From positions 1 through 59,942 of the forward strand of contig DJXD01000058.1 of NCBI GenBank assembly GCA_002449585.1: DNA of 59,942 nt. Reading direction: 5' to 3'. The notes below the pieces were generated by a model that worked only from the letters and a program-made list of their open reading frames with translations, was not told the origin of the DNA and made no database searches. This document shows positions 8,600-16,695 of this stretch, piece by piece. The DNA is from Ruminococcus sp. UBA7013. Lineage in GTDB: Bacteria; Bacillota; Clostridia; Oscillospirales; Ruminococcaceae. Made by a program: the position numbers and the translations under genes. The stretch's first letter is position 1, and each line of letters starts with the position of its first letter.

Positions 8600-8644
8600 T
8601 GACTTTTTCTGTTGCATTTATTGCATATCCTGTAATATCACAAA

Positions 8645-10648
8645 TCAAATCAACGGGTGACGTTTAAAATTCCAGCTGATTTCGAAAGCATCCCAATCCT
8701 CTTGACAAAGCTGGATGTTTTCCTTCACAAGTGCCTGAATCTGATCAGAATCTTGTTGAATATACGGAAGCAGTTTAATATCTCTTACCTGAATATTCAT
8801 TGTTGGATTTAATAAATATAATAAATATTCCGCCGCCGCACTGCAAAGAAAGCCAAGCAGATAATTCCGTTCCTGTGCAGAATTTGCAAACAGGGAAGAT
8901 CCGGCAACATCAAACAGAAAGCCCGGCGGACTATATCGAAATCCCGAATTCACAGCGATAAATGTCCATGTGACAGATTCCCGGAAATAATATTCTTTAT
9001 TTTTCAGCCGCCCTCCTGGATGCGTCCGGTTTAATTCTTCATGAAATTCTGTCAGTTCCCTGCCGCCATTTTGATAATTAATCACTTCATAGTGATTGCC
9101 ATACCATTTGCGATAGCCGCCGCCTTTATGATACGGAAACCATTTGCGGCCGCTTTTTTCCGCCTGTTGTTGATTCTCAGCATCAAAACAAATATCTATA
9201 ACTCTTACTTCATGCCAATCACGAATAAATCGCCGATTATCCGAAGTGGTCAGCCCTTGCCGGGGATTTGCAAATTCTCCCAGCCGAGGCAGTGAAAATA
9301 AGTTGAAGATATGCTCTGATGCTTGATAAATCAGCGGACAGCCCGGTATTCGGAAAAATTGTTCCTGTGAAATCTGATAAATATCAGCCTGATGGGTTAA
9401 AAATGCCTGTTCTTTCTGCATGGTATCCCGAAATGGACATAGATTAATATAAATGCCTTGGCGAGATGGCGGTTTTTTCTGCATGATAATGCCGGCACTC
9501 TGTACAATAGAGCCAACATCTGACGATTCAAATGCATATGCTCCCAGATGCAAAAGACTGCATATTTGATTTTCATGCAAAATCTTTTCTCTTAATTTTG
9601 CAAAGCTGGAAAGAAACATCCAGCTATGCATTGTCAATAAGGCACAGTATCCCCCAGATCTCGTGAAGGAAAGACAGCGTTCTATAAAACATGCATATAA
9701 ATCCTGACAGCTGTCCGGATAATGCTTTTTGGTAAATTGATATAACAGATCTGGCATTCTGGAAGCTTTCATATAAGGCGGATTTGTGATTACAATATCA
9801 TATTGCTGTGAAAGCAGCTGATTGATTTCCGGCAATTTGCTTTCTGATAGCAAAGAACCTGCTGTTTCATCCTGAAAAAATAGGAAATTCGGCTGAATGC
9901 CGGATTTCAAAATAGTAATATCATAAAATGCCGCTTTCAGAAGAACGCAGAAACATGCGATTTCACAGGCATGTCTGTCAAGCTCAAGGCCAAATAAATT
10001 TTTTTGAAGAATCTTCCGGACAGCCGTTTCCGGTGCATAACCTGCATTTAGATAAATCTGCATCAGCATGTCAAATGCTTCTGTCAAGATATGCCCTGTT
10101 CCAGCACAAGGATCAAGAATGCGGATCTCTTCCAGCGGCAGATAAGATTTTTTTGATGCAACTATTAAATAATCGCATTGATCAGAAGGCAGATGATAAA
10201 AATAAGAAATAGAATTTTGAAGTAGATATTTTACAAGCCATTCCGGTGTAAAAAATTGGGTTGCCGCTGGAATATCCTGTTCACAAAATGCTTTATGTTT
10301 TTTATCTGCAAAAATCATGCGCTTATGTTCTGCATGATAATACTGATGCAACCAGCCAACAATCTGAATCTGTTGTTTCCATTCTTCTTTTGAAATCCGT
10401 TTTTTCAGTTCTGTCATACAGGCAGGTGCGATTTCTTTCAATGTTTCATGAATCTGAAAAGAGGATGTCATATCTTCCGGAAGATAGCCAGGCAAATTGA
10501 TTTCCAGACAGCATTTTATCACACAATACATAAAACAGGAATAGGCGGCTTCCTGTGCCTGTTCCGCAGGCAAACCAGAGGAAACCGCCGTATTTATCAG
10601 CTGCTGTCTTGTACGGACGGCAAAATTTTTTATGATAGATTTCAGCAT
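8645..10648 (-). CDS. Eco57I/PglX-like adenine-specific DNA methyltransferase, solitary
   Basis: Predicted N6-adenine DNA methyltransferase of the gamma class seen in type IIG enzymes and BREX PglX. SAM motif I (LDPCAGTGH) is at about 178-186 and catalytic motif IV (ITNPPYM) at about 287. The C-terminal part resembles a target-recognition domain ending NPTMNIQVRDIKLLP, typical of PglX-like proteins. At 667 residues it is about half the length of canonical PglX (about 1,200). No nuclease, PglZ, BrxC or BrxL gene is nearby. It is the last gene of an operon with MnmM-like, NADAR and hexapeptide genes. AAAGGGATC precedes the ATG. It could be a housekeeping or orphan methylase. Confidence 0.8.
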   Translation of the reverse strand: MLKSIIKNFAVRTRQQLINTAVSSGLPAEQAQEAAYSCFMYCVIKCCLEINLPGYLPEDMTSSFQIHETLKEIAPACMTELKKRISKEEWKQQIQIVGWLHQYYHAEHKRMIFADKKHKAFCEQDIPAATQFFTPEWLVKYLLQNSISYFYHLPSDQCDYLIVASKKSYLPLEEIRILDPCAGTGHILTEAFDMLMQIYLNAGYAPETAVRKILQKNLFGLELDRHACEIACFCVLLKAAFYDITILKSGIQPNFLFFQDETAGSLLSESKLPEINQLLSQQYDIVITNPPYMKASRMPDLLYQFTKKHYPDSCQDLYACFIERCLSFTRSGGYCALLTMHSWMFLSSFAKLREKILHENQICSLLHLGAYAFESSDVGSIVQSAGIIMQKKPPSRQGIYINLCPFRDTMQKEQAFLTHQADIYQISQEQFFRIPGCPLIYQASEHIFNLFSLPRLGEFANPRQGLTTSDNRRFIRDWHEVRVIDICFDAENQQQAEKSGRKWFPYHKGGGYRKWYGNHYEVINYQNGGRELTEFHEELNRTHPGGRLKNKEYYFRESVTWTFIAVNSGFRYSPPGFLFDVAGSSLFANSAQERNYLLGFLCSAAAEYLLYLLNPTMNIQVRDIKLLPYIQQDSDQIQALVKENIQLCQEDWDAFEISWNFKRHPLI

Positions 10649-10669
10649 AAATAGATCCCTTTCGTTTGA

Positions 10670-11245
10670 TTATCTATCTTTCAGAATCAAAATCGGAATC
10701 GGAGGACAATTTTGGCGATTGATAAAAGGCATTTCCAACACGGTATATTGATTGCTATCTAGAGTCGGAAGCCAGGAAAGAAGCGCATCATGTTCCGCAA
10801 ATCCCGTTTCCCGGCCATAATATAAAATCAATGTCATAATCCCATCTGGCCGGAGAAGTGTCAACCCTTGCTGAATCGCTTGCATACTGGTTTCCGGATG
10901 TGTAAAAATATGGTGATCCCCTCCCGGAAGCCAGCCAAAATTGAACGTAATGCAGGAAACGGTTTCGGGTTCGAAATAATTTTTCATATTGGCATGACTT
11001 TCCAGCAGGACAGTATAATTTTTCCGTTCATGCTGCTTTAATAAGCAGATTGTACTGTCCACAGCTTCCTGCTGAATATCAAATGCTGTGACGTGTCCTG
11101 TTTCTCCAACAAGTTCGGATAAAAATAAAGTATCTTTTCCACGGCCAGCGGTGGCATCAATGCAAATATCTCCCGGCTTAATATGAATTTGCAGAATATG
11201 CTGAATAATCTGCAATGCGCTGAAATGTTTTCTGCTATCTGACAT
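10670..11245 (-). CDS. mnmM: Class I SAM methyltransferase, MnmM (YtqB)-like tRNA methyltransferase
   Basis: Probably methylates the wobble-uridine side chain of tRNA (nm5U34 to mnm5U34), as shown for the YtqB/MnmM family in Gram-positive bacteria. Motif I is DATAGRGKDTLFLSEL, the acidic SAM-ribose position is AFDIQ, and the family-specific FNFGWLPGGDHH and late NRQNCPPIPILI segments are present. A TTG-extended reading begins at 11260, overlapping the upstream stop, but AGAGGA sits six bases before ATG at 11245. That start gives 191 residues, the usual size. The specific activity is inferred from the family. Confidence 0.85.
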   Translation of the reverse strand: MSDSRKHFSALQIIQHILQIHIKPGDICIDATAGRGKDTLFLSELVGETGHVTAFDIQQEAVDSTICLLKQHERKNYTVLLESHANMKNYFEPETVSCITFNFGWLPGGDHHIFTHPETSMQAIQQGLTLLRPDGIMTLILYYGRETGFAEHDALLSWLPTLDSNQYTVLEMPFINRQNCPPIPILILKDR

Positions 11246-11256
11246 AAAAAATCCTC

Positions 11257-11898
11257 TCAATCCAAAACATATGCCTGATAAAAATCAATAAATTTTTCTT
11301 TTGTCAGCTCCGGAATTTCTTGATATAAATCCAGCATCAGGCGGATTTCGGCAACACTTCTTGCCTGTGTGTTGATGCTTTTGTCCGGATTAAATTCAAT
11401 ATCTGTAAAATGCGTATAATTCCGGATTTGCTGAATTTCTTCGGGTGTCAGGGATTCCTGCACAGCTTTGAGATAAATAAAATCATAAAAAGCCGTTTTA
11501 GGCTCTAACTCCCATGTGATCCCCTCAAAACAGAAGGCTTTCAGCGCACCAGAATTCCTGAGCCGCAAATCTTTTTTTGCTTCTTTTGGAGAAACATGCA
11601 AAAGATCCGGATATGCTCCGCCATTTGTAAAAATTTTAGAGCTCTGAAAAATATTTTCAAGATAATAGCCCTGATATTTCAAATCAAATGCGCTAAGTTT
11701 TGCGCCTAATGATTCACGGCTTTTCGTGCTGATTTCCAAAGGCTTTGCAGAAGGGCATTGCATCTGGACAGCCTGCAATAAGCTATCCGCATTTTTCATT
11801 TTTTGCGCCTTGGAAAGACCGGAAATCCAATTGAATTCGATCTGCTTGCTGATAATTTTCTTTTGCTCAGAAATACAGAATACTGGTCTTCTTGCCAT
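11257..11898 (-). CDS. NADAR-family ADP-ribosyl hydrolase of the DarT1-associated type
   Basis: A 213-residue protein matching the NADAR subgroup found beside DarT1 toxins, which removes ADP-ribose from guanine bases in DNA. Recognisable segments are MARRPVF at the N terminus, FNWISGLSKAQKMKN, LEISTKSRESLGAKLSAF, FQSSKIFTNGGAYPDL, AKKDLRLRNSGALKAF and PKTAFYDFIY. No DarT toxin is adjacent. It is the second gene of an operon (14 bases after the hexapeptide gene, overlapping the MnmM region) upstream of a DNA methyltransferase. CAGGGGGC precedes the ATG. Family call fairly firm; activity on DNA is inferred. Confidence 0.75.
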   Translation of the reverse strand: MARRPVFCISEQKKIISKQIEFNWISGLSKAQKMKNADSLLQAVQMQCPSAKPLEISTKSRESLGAKLSAFDLKYQGYYLENIFQSSKIFTNGGAYPDLLHVSPKEAKKDLRLRNSGALKAFCFEGITWELEPKTAFYDFIYLKAVQESLTPEEIQQIRNYTHFTDIEFNPDKSINTQARSVAEIRLMLDLYQEIPELTKEKFIDFYQAYVLD

Positions 11899-11912
11899 AT
11901 CATGCCCCCTGA

Positions 11913-12578
11913 TTAATATTTTCGGATAATAATCCCTTCATTTTTCCAGATGCTTTCCTCCGGTACAACGCCCCTGACGCAGCTTGTTGGATAGATATTA
12001 GAATTTCTCCCGATGATCGTTCCCGGATTCAGCACGCTATTACAGCCAACTTCTACATAATCGCCCAGCATAGCACCCATTTTTTTCAACCCGGTTTCTG
12101 TATTTTCACCTTCTGACTTGACAACAACAAGTGTTTTGTCAGATTTGACATTAGATGTGATAGACCCAGCACCCATATGTGAGCGATAACCAAGAATGCT
12201 ATCACCTACATAGTTATAATGCGGTGTCTGTACATTGTCAAATAAGATCACATTTTTGAGCTCAACAGAATTTCCAACAACACAATTTTCTCCAATCAGT
12301 GCACTGCCACGGATAAAAGCACAGTGACGAACTTCTGTATGTGCGCCGATAATACAGGGTGCGCCCAGATAAGCACTTTGAAATACAGTTGCTGTCTTAT
12401 GAATCCAGACATTTTCCGCTGGATAATCATATTCTTCCGGATTCAGCGAGCCACCCAATGCAAGAATCATATCTTTGATTCCAGCTAATGCTTCCCATGG
12501 ATATACAAACTGTTCCAGATAAGATTTTGCAAGCGTATGCTCCAGATCAAACAGATCTTTTATTTTGATATATTGCAT
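11913..12578 (-). CDS. Left-handed beta-helix (hexapeptide repeat) protein, GlmU-C-terminus-like
   Basis: A 221-residue protein with an N-terminal helical part (1-50) and about eight hexapeptide repeats (about 55-210) such as IIGAHTEVRHCAFIRGSA, IGENCVVGNSVEL and LGDYVEVGCNSVLNPG. This is the LbH fold of acyl- and nucleotidyl-transferases. Such proteins are often labelled UDP-N-acetylglucosamine pyrophosphorylase, but the uridylyltransferase domain is absent. A sugar-nucleotide-linked acyltransferase is more plausible. It is first in the operon leading to the NADAR gene, with its own promoter and GGAGG before the ATG. Substrate unknown. Confidence 0.75.
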   Translation of the reverse strand: MQYIKIKDLFDLEHTLAKSYLEQFVYPWEALAGIKDMILALGGSLNPEEYDYPAENVWIHKTATVFQSAYLGAPCIIGAHTEVRHCAFIRGSALIGENCVVGNSVELKNVILFDNVQTPHYNYVGDSILGYRSHMGAGSITSNVKSDKTLVVVKSEGENTETGLKKMGAMLGDYVEVGCNSVLNPGTIIGRNSNIYPTSCVRGVVPEESIWKNEGIIIRKY

Positions 12579-12608
12579 GCAATTTTCCTCCTGATAATTA
12601 GTAATTTT

Positions 12609-12637
12609 ATTATAGCATTTTATCGCCCAAAAGTCAA
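12609..12637 (-). promoter_or_regulatory. Promoter of the hexapeptide-NADAR-mnmM-methyltransferase operon
   Basis: On the minus strand TTGACT (12632-12637), 17 bases including a TGC extension, then TATAAT (12609-12614). The -35 box overlaps the end of the GH25 gene. Confidence 0.85.
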
Positions 12638-13932
12638 GGCATTTCTGATTCTGGATATAGAATATTTACATCTGCATTTCCTTCTATGCCATCGACATGA
12701 CAGGAGTCACTTCTCTGCCAGATTCTATATTTGCCTGTATAATTTGTTTTTTCTGTATAATGCGCCAGCCAAATATATTCCTCATTGGGATTTTCCCAAA
12801 CCGTTTCCAGAAAAAATTTACTGGCATATAGCATAGTATCATAGCCATTCTGTTCCAGTTCATCCGCAAAAGCATGATATAATGCATTCAACTGATGCAG
12901 ATTAATATCATATTGCTGGAAATGCTGAAAATCTTCCCAGTCAAAAGCAATGGGGAAATCCAGTTTTGCACCATCCAGCCGTGAAACAATCCAGTCAGCA
13001 TCTTCCCGGATCTGTGATTCTGATACATCCGTTGTATAGAAATATACCCCTACTTTTAAGCCGGCCTCTTTGGCATCCCGGAAATTTCGTTCAAAATAAT
13101 CATCTACAGACGGATAGCCCGAACTTGAGCCGATTCGCATAATCACAAATTCACAGCCTGCTTCTTTCATGGCATCAAAATCAACATATCCCTGCCATTT
13201 GGAAATATCTACCCCCGGAATAGCGGCACTTGTTTCATATTGTGATGCAATATCCTCAAAAGTCAGTTTTTCTTTTCTGCTTTCAGATAAAGGCTTTTCA
13301 TCTGCAACCAGTACATTCAGACGACAGTTAGATTGATTTCCGGAACTATCTGTCAGATAGGCAGAAAGCATATAATTGCCCGGAATTTCTGTATTCACTT
13401 CTCCCTCATAAGTCAGCGTAGGCTGTGTATCATAATTATCTCCATAGCCGATTAATTCCCGGAGGTCAAATACTTCACCGGTTTTAATAAATGCGCCATA
13501 GCCTTCATTGAGAATCACTGGCGGTGTGGTATCCCGTACCTGATAAGATAAAATTTCTTCTCTGGTTTCATCTCCATAAAGATAGGGAACTGTGATTTCA
13601 AAACTTCCGGGATGACTGGTATCAACAGGCATAGCAAGCACTTCATCCGTAATAGTGACATTGGCAGAAGTGATAAAATCCGCAATGGTAACATCCGCCT
13701 GTACTTCAAATAAATCCTGATGATTCAGATATACCGTTTCCGGAGCAGGAGGTTTTGTTTCCTCAACAGTTGGTTCTTGTGTAGAGATGGGCGGCGTTTG
13801 CTGAGAAGCAGGCTCTGTGATTTCAGGGATTTGTATAAAATTAGGTTCTGGCTCAGATTCCGGCTCTGGCTCTTGGCCGCAGGATGTCAGCAGAAACATG
13901 CATAATAATAAAAAAATAGATTTTCTTTTCAT
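12634..13932 (-). CDS. Lipoprotein with Ig-like region and GH25 muramidase domain
   Basis: A predicted surface-anchored peptidoglycan hydrolase (lysozyme, beta-1,4-N-acetylmuramidase). The lipoprotein signal ends LLTSC at residue 18. An acidic Pro/Glu/Thr-rich stalk (about 20-70) and a bacterial Ig-like/DUF5011-type region (about 70-215) follow. The GH25 domain runs from about 240 to the end: IPGVDISKWQG carries the first catalytic Asp region, AFDWEDF the Asp/Glu pair, and WLAHYTEK and YRIWQRSDS the later conserved strands. The 432 residues look complete. It lies 7 bases after the DUF6273 gene and is probably cotranscribed with it. Confidence 0.9.
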   Translation of the reverse strand: MKRKSIFLLLCMFLLTSCGQEPEPESEPEPNFIQIPEITEPASQQTPPISTQEPTVEETKPPAPETVYLNHQDLFEVQADVTIADFITSANVTITDEVLAMPVDTSHPGSFEITVPYLYGDETREEILSYQVRDTTPPVILNEGYGAFIKTGEVFDLRELIGYGDNYDTQPTLTYEGEVNTEIPGNYMLSAYLTDSSGNQSNCRLNVLVADEKPLSESRKEKLTFEDIASQYETSAAIPGVDISKWQGYVDFDAMKEAGCEFVIMRIGSSSGYPSVDDYFERNFRDAKEAGLKVGVYFYTTDVSESQIREDADWIVSRLDGAKLDFPIAFDWEDFQHFQQYDINLHQLNALYHAFADELEQNGYDTMLYASKFFLETVWENPNEEYIWLAHYTEKTNYTGKYRIWQRSDSCHVDGIEGNADVNILYPESEMP

Positions 13933-13939
13933 ATGATCC

Positions 13940-14530
13940 TCATTTCAGATTAATATACATAGCTGGCCGGATACCTCGTTCATAATTGACATAATGCCCG
14001 AAATGTGCAATCATGCCATTTGTGCAGACAGTCCCCATCATATTTGGTTCTGTGCCGGGACTGCGAAGCCACCACCAGCAATTTTTAGGTGTGTTGTAAT
14101 AAGACAGCAGTTTTTCATATTGATACAGATCTTTGCTATAATTTACAGCATGCCTTTCAGGAAGTGCAACTCTATCATTGCAATTGGGAAGCAGATGTTG
14201 AATTTCCTGTTCACTTAAAAGAAATAAAGCATCCTGTGTATGATTTTCTGCATAATTTTTGAACCCGGTGCAATCAGGGGTAAACAATTCTGTTTTTCTG
14301 ATTCTCTTCTGTTCTTGGGGAGAAAAGGCTTTTTCAAAAAAGATTTCATTCAGCCATGTTCTGATACTGCTTTTTGCCCATCCGGTATAAATGCAATCAG
14401 GAAAAAAAACTTTCGCATCTAGAATATATTTGCTTAATACAAATATTTTATCTGCATCTTCCCGGAGGATCTGCCATTCCACAGGAACACCGGCATATCT
14501 TCCGAATTGATAAATTTTCTGATTTTTCAA
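13940..14530 (-). CDS. DUF6273 domain protein
   Basis: A 196-residue protein of the DUF6273 type, seen in many gut Firmicutes, with a C-type-lectin/formylglycine-like feel: WQILREDADKIFVLSKY early, SSIRTWLNEIFFEKAF in the middle and the family hallmark WWWLRSPGTEPN late, then a GIRPAMYI ending. No signal peptide or membrane helix is visible. The start is TTG at 14530, chosen because GGAGG lies seven bases upstream. It heads a two-gene unit with the GH25 lipoprotein. Molecular function unknown. Confidence 0.75.
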   Translation of the reverse strand: MKNQKIYQFGRYAGVPVEWQILREDADKIFVLSKYILDAKVFFPDCIYTGWAKSSIRTWLNEIFFEKAFSPQEQKRIRKTELFTPDCTGFKNYAENHTQDALFLLSEQEIQHLLPNCNDRVALPERHAVNYSKDLYQYEKLLSYYNTPKNCWWWLRSPGTEPNMMGTVCTNGMIAHFGHYVNYERGIRPAMYINLK

Positions 14531-14563
14531 ATAAGTTCCTCCTTGTCATTTTTTCATGATTTT

Positions 14564-14592
14564 ATTATACACGAAATTGCAGAAAAATGCAA
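14564..14592 (-). promoter_or_regulatory. Promoter of the DUF6273-GH25 unit
   Basis: On the minus strand TTGCAT (14587-14592), 17 bases, TATAAT (14564-14569), about 35 bases before the TTG start codon. Confidence 0.8.
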
Positions 14593-14620
14593 TAGTTTGC
14601 TGAAATATTTGTGAAAATAC

Positions 14621-14650
14621 AGAAAAATGCCGCTCGCAAGCTATGCGGCG
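14621..14650 (-). terminator. Terminator of the glycan operon
   Basis: On the minus strand GCCGC (14645-14649) pairs with GCGGC (14629-14633) and is followed by ATTTTTC. The stem overlaps the last codons (Ala-Ala) of the membrane protein gene. The stem is short, so moderate confidence. Confidence 0.6.
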
Positions 14651-16695
14651 GCATATCGAATTTTGATGCCATGTAGTTTTAATATCACATTTGCAGGATC
14701 ATACAAAGCAATTACAAATTCTGTATTTGTAATCATTTCTTTTGTCCGGACAGTGAGCCGGACTGGCATATTTTCACGTGAAATTTCTGTATGCGCATAA
14801 ATTTCATTTCCGGAACGAATCTCTGCCACGCCTAATAGATCAGCCGTTTCAGGGGCTTCGGAAATCGTCAGCAGAAATTCAAATTCATAACGGCCGGGCA
14901 TTAATGTAACATAAGGGCCATAACATAATACTTGACTTGTGTCAATGCTGATAATATTATCTCGTTTCGGATCATAAGCAGAAGCATCAAAAACAGACAT
15001 AAATCTCAATGGAAAAGAATGATCTCCCTTTGCTTTTTGAAATAATAGAAAAGAATCAGAATTATCCTGAAATTGATATTCATGATACAGCATATAATTT
15101 TTCATATCGCATAGAAAAAAAGCATGTTCGGGAATTTCAGAAACAGATTTGACACAGATCACATGTTTTTCCTGCATCTGCATTTGTACCAGATAAGGAA
15201 AAGAATCAATATCAGATAGAATATAAATAGAATCATCCGGGATAGCAAAAGACATGAGCTGATCCATATAAGCATCTTGAGCTTTCTGACTTTGTCGAAT
15301 TTGTATCATTCCGGCCTGTGTATGCGAAACAGAAAAAATGATCAGCAAAGCAGAAATCAAAACACCTCCCGGAATGGAATGCTTCCGGAACAGCAATGCA
15401 ATACAAACAGCCGCCACGCCGGGAAGCCATGCCTGAAAGCCATAATGAAAAAAATCTGCATGATATTCTTCATAATAGCCTGTCTGAAAAGGCGCACAGA
15501 GTTTATTAAAAATATCTGCTTCCAGATGATCCGCAAGAACAGAGGCTCTTTCTGCGCCCAGATATAGCATCAATGGCACAGCAATCACAAGAATCATGAA
15601 AAATTCTTTCGGCTGTTTTTCTAATAAAACACAGATTCCTATTGACATTGCAAGCCCAAGGGTACAATCAATATATCTGGTATAAATAATATGATCAATG
15701 CGATCATAAGTAATCATGAAAATACTGCTGATACTTAGCATCAGAAAAAAAGATAATAGAAAATAAATATTTTGCAGATCCTGATTAGAAAATTTTTTTC
15801 TGATACAGCAAAGCCTTGTGATCATGGCTATGAACGCAACAACAGGCAGACAAAAACCGGATATCATTCCCGAAAATCCCTGCGATATAAAAATAGAAAG
15901 CCATAGCCGAAATCCTTTCCAGGAGGAAAAGGCAAGCAGAAACCGCTGTGTGACTGTCCCAGCATCATTGGCCGAGGGAAGCGATCCCTCCCAAAGCTGT
16001 GTGATTAGAAAATGCTTGATGATAACATGCATCAGCATGCCTATGCCAAGCATACAAAAAAAATTGATCCCCTGCCAAATAGAAATTTTTTTGCTTCCCA
16101 TGCTGATGAGAATTATCATACAGACAGCTATGATCAGGCCAATGCATCTGTTATGAACCATATAACAATAACTGCATAATAACCCAAGAATATTAATTTT
16201 CCAATAGCTGGCTCTTTCCAGCATGGAAAATAAGAAAAGCGTTATCAGCGAAAAGATCAGAAGAATCAGAATTTCACTCCATGTTGTCAAGCTATATATC
16301 TGATATGGCGCATAACAGACCCCTGCCAATGCCGGTAAATATAACATCACTTGATTCTGTGCCGGAAACAGCTTTCGTAAAATCCGCCAGAAAATCCAGA
16401 AAACAGCCCCTAACATCACAGCATTCATCACTAAAGCCGCTTGATATTGCGCTGTCATCCCATGAATCAGCCGCATTAATATTGATAAAAGAAAACTATA
16501 TCCATAAGAATACCAGATCAGGCCGCCGCTGATGCCGCTCCAGTCTTGCCCAGCAAAGAAAGCCGCATGTGTCCAATATCCGGCTTCATCCTGAAATAAA
16601 ATAGGCTGGTGACACATGCCAATATTCCGGCAGTTCCAGCCGATGACCAGCACAGAAATCAAAATTCCCGGAAGCAAATGCAGATATTTTTTCAT
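14641..16695 (-). CDS. Multispanning GT-C-like membrane protein
   Basis: A 684-residue integral membrane protein with about ten to twelve hydrophobic helices in the first 480 residues and a soluble C-terminal beta-rich region (about 500-684). The first extracytoplasmic loop contains FQDEAGYWTHAAFF, resembling the acidic loop of GT-C glycosyltransferases that use lipid-phosphate sugars. It overlaps the tandem GT4 gene by 4 bases (ATGA) and is last in a surface-glycan operon, so a role in glycan transfer or sugar decoration outside the membrane is likely. The exact family is not recognised. Confidence 0.65.
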   Translation of the reverse strand: MKKYLHLLPGILISVLVIGWNCRNIGMCHQPILFQDEAGYWTHAAFFAGQDWSGISGGLIWYSYGYSFLLSILMRLIHGMTAQYQAALVMNAVMLGAVFWIFWRILRKLFPAQNQVMLYLPALAGVCYAPYQIYSLTTWSEILILLIFSLITLFLFSMLERASYWKINILGLLCSYCYMVHNRCIGLIIAVCMIILISMGSKKISIWQGINFFCMLGIGMLMHVIIKHFLITQLWEGSLPSANDAGTVTQRFLLAFSSWKGFRLWLSIFISQGFSGMISGFCLPVVAFIAMITRLCCIRKKFSNQDLQNIYFLLSFFLMLSISSIFMITYDRIDHIIYTRYIDCTLGLAMSIGICVLLEKQPKEFFMILVIAVPLMLYLGAERASVLADHLEADIFNKLCAPFQTGYYEEYHADFFHYGFQAWLPGVAAVCIALLFRKHSIPGGVLISALLIIFSVSHTQAGMIQIRQSQKAQDAYMDQLMSFAIPDDSIYILSDIDSFPYLVQMQMQEKHVICVKSVSEIPEHAFFLCDMKNYMLYHEYQFQDNSDSFLLFQKAKGDHSFPLRFMSVFDASAYDPKRDNIISIDTSQVLCYGPYVTLMPGRYEFEFLLTISEAPETADLLGVAEIRSGNEIYAHTEISRENMPVRLTVRTKEMITNTEFVIALYDPANVILKLHGIKIRYAAA

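Noticed and set aside
11913..12578. Calling the hexapeptide protein a true UDP-GlcNAc pyrophosphorylase (GlmU)
   Set aside because: The N-terminal nucleotidyltransferase domain is absent; only LbH repeats remain.
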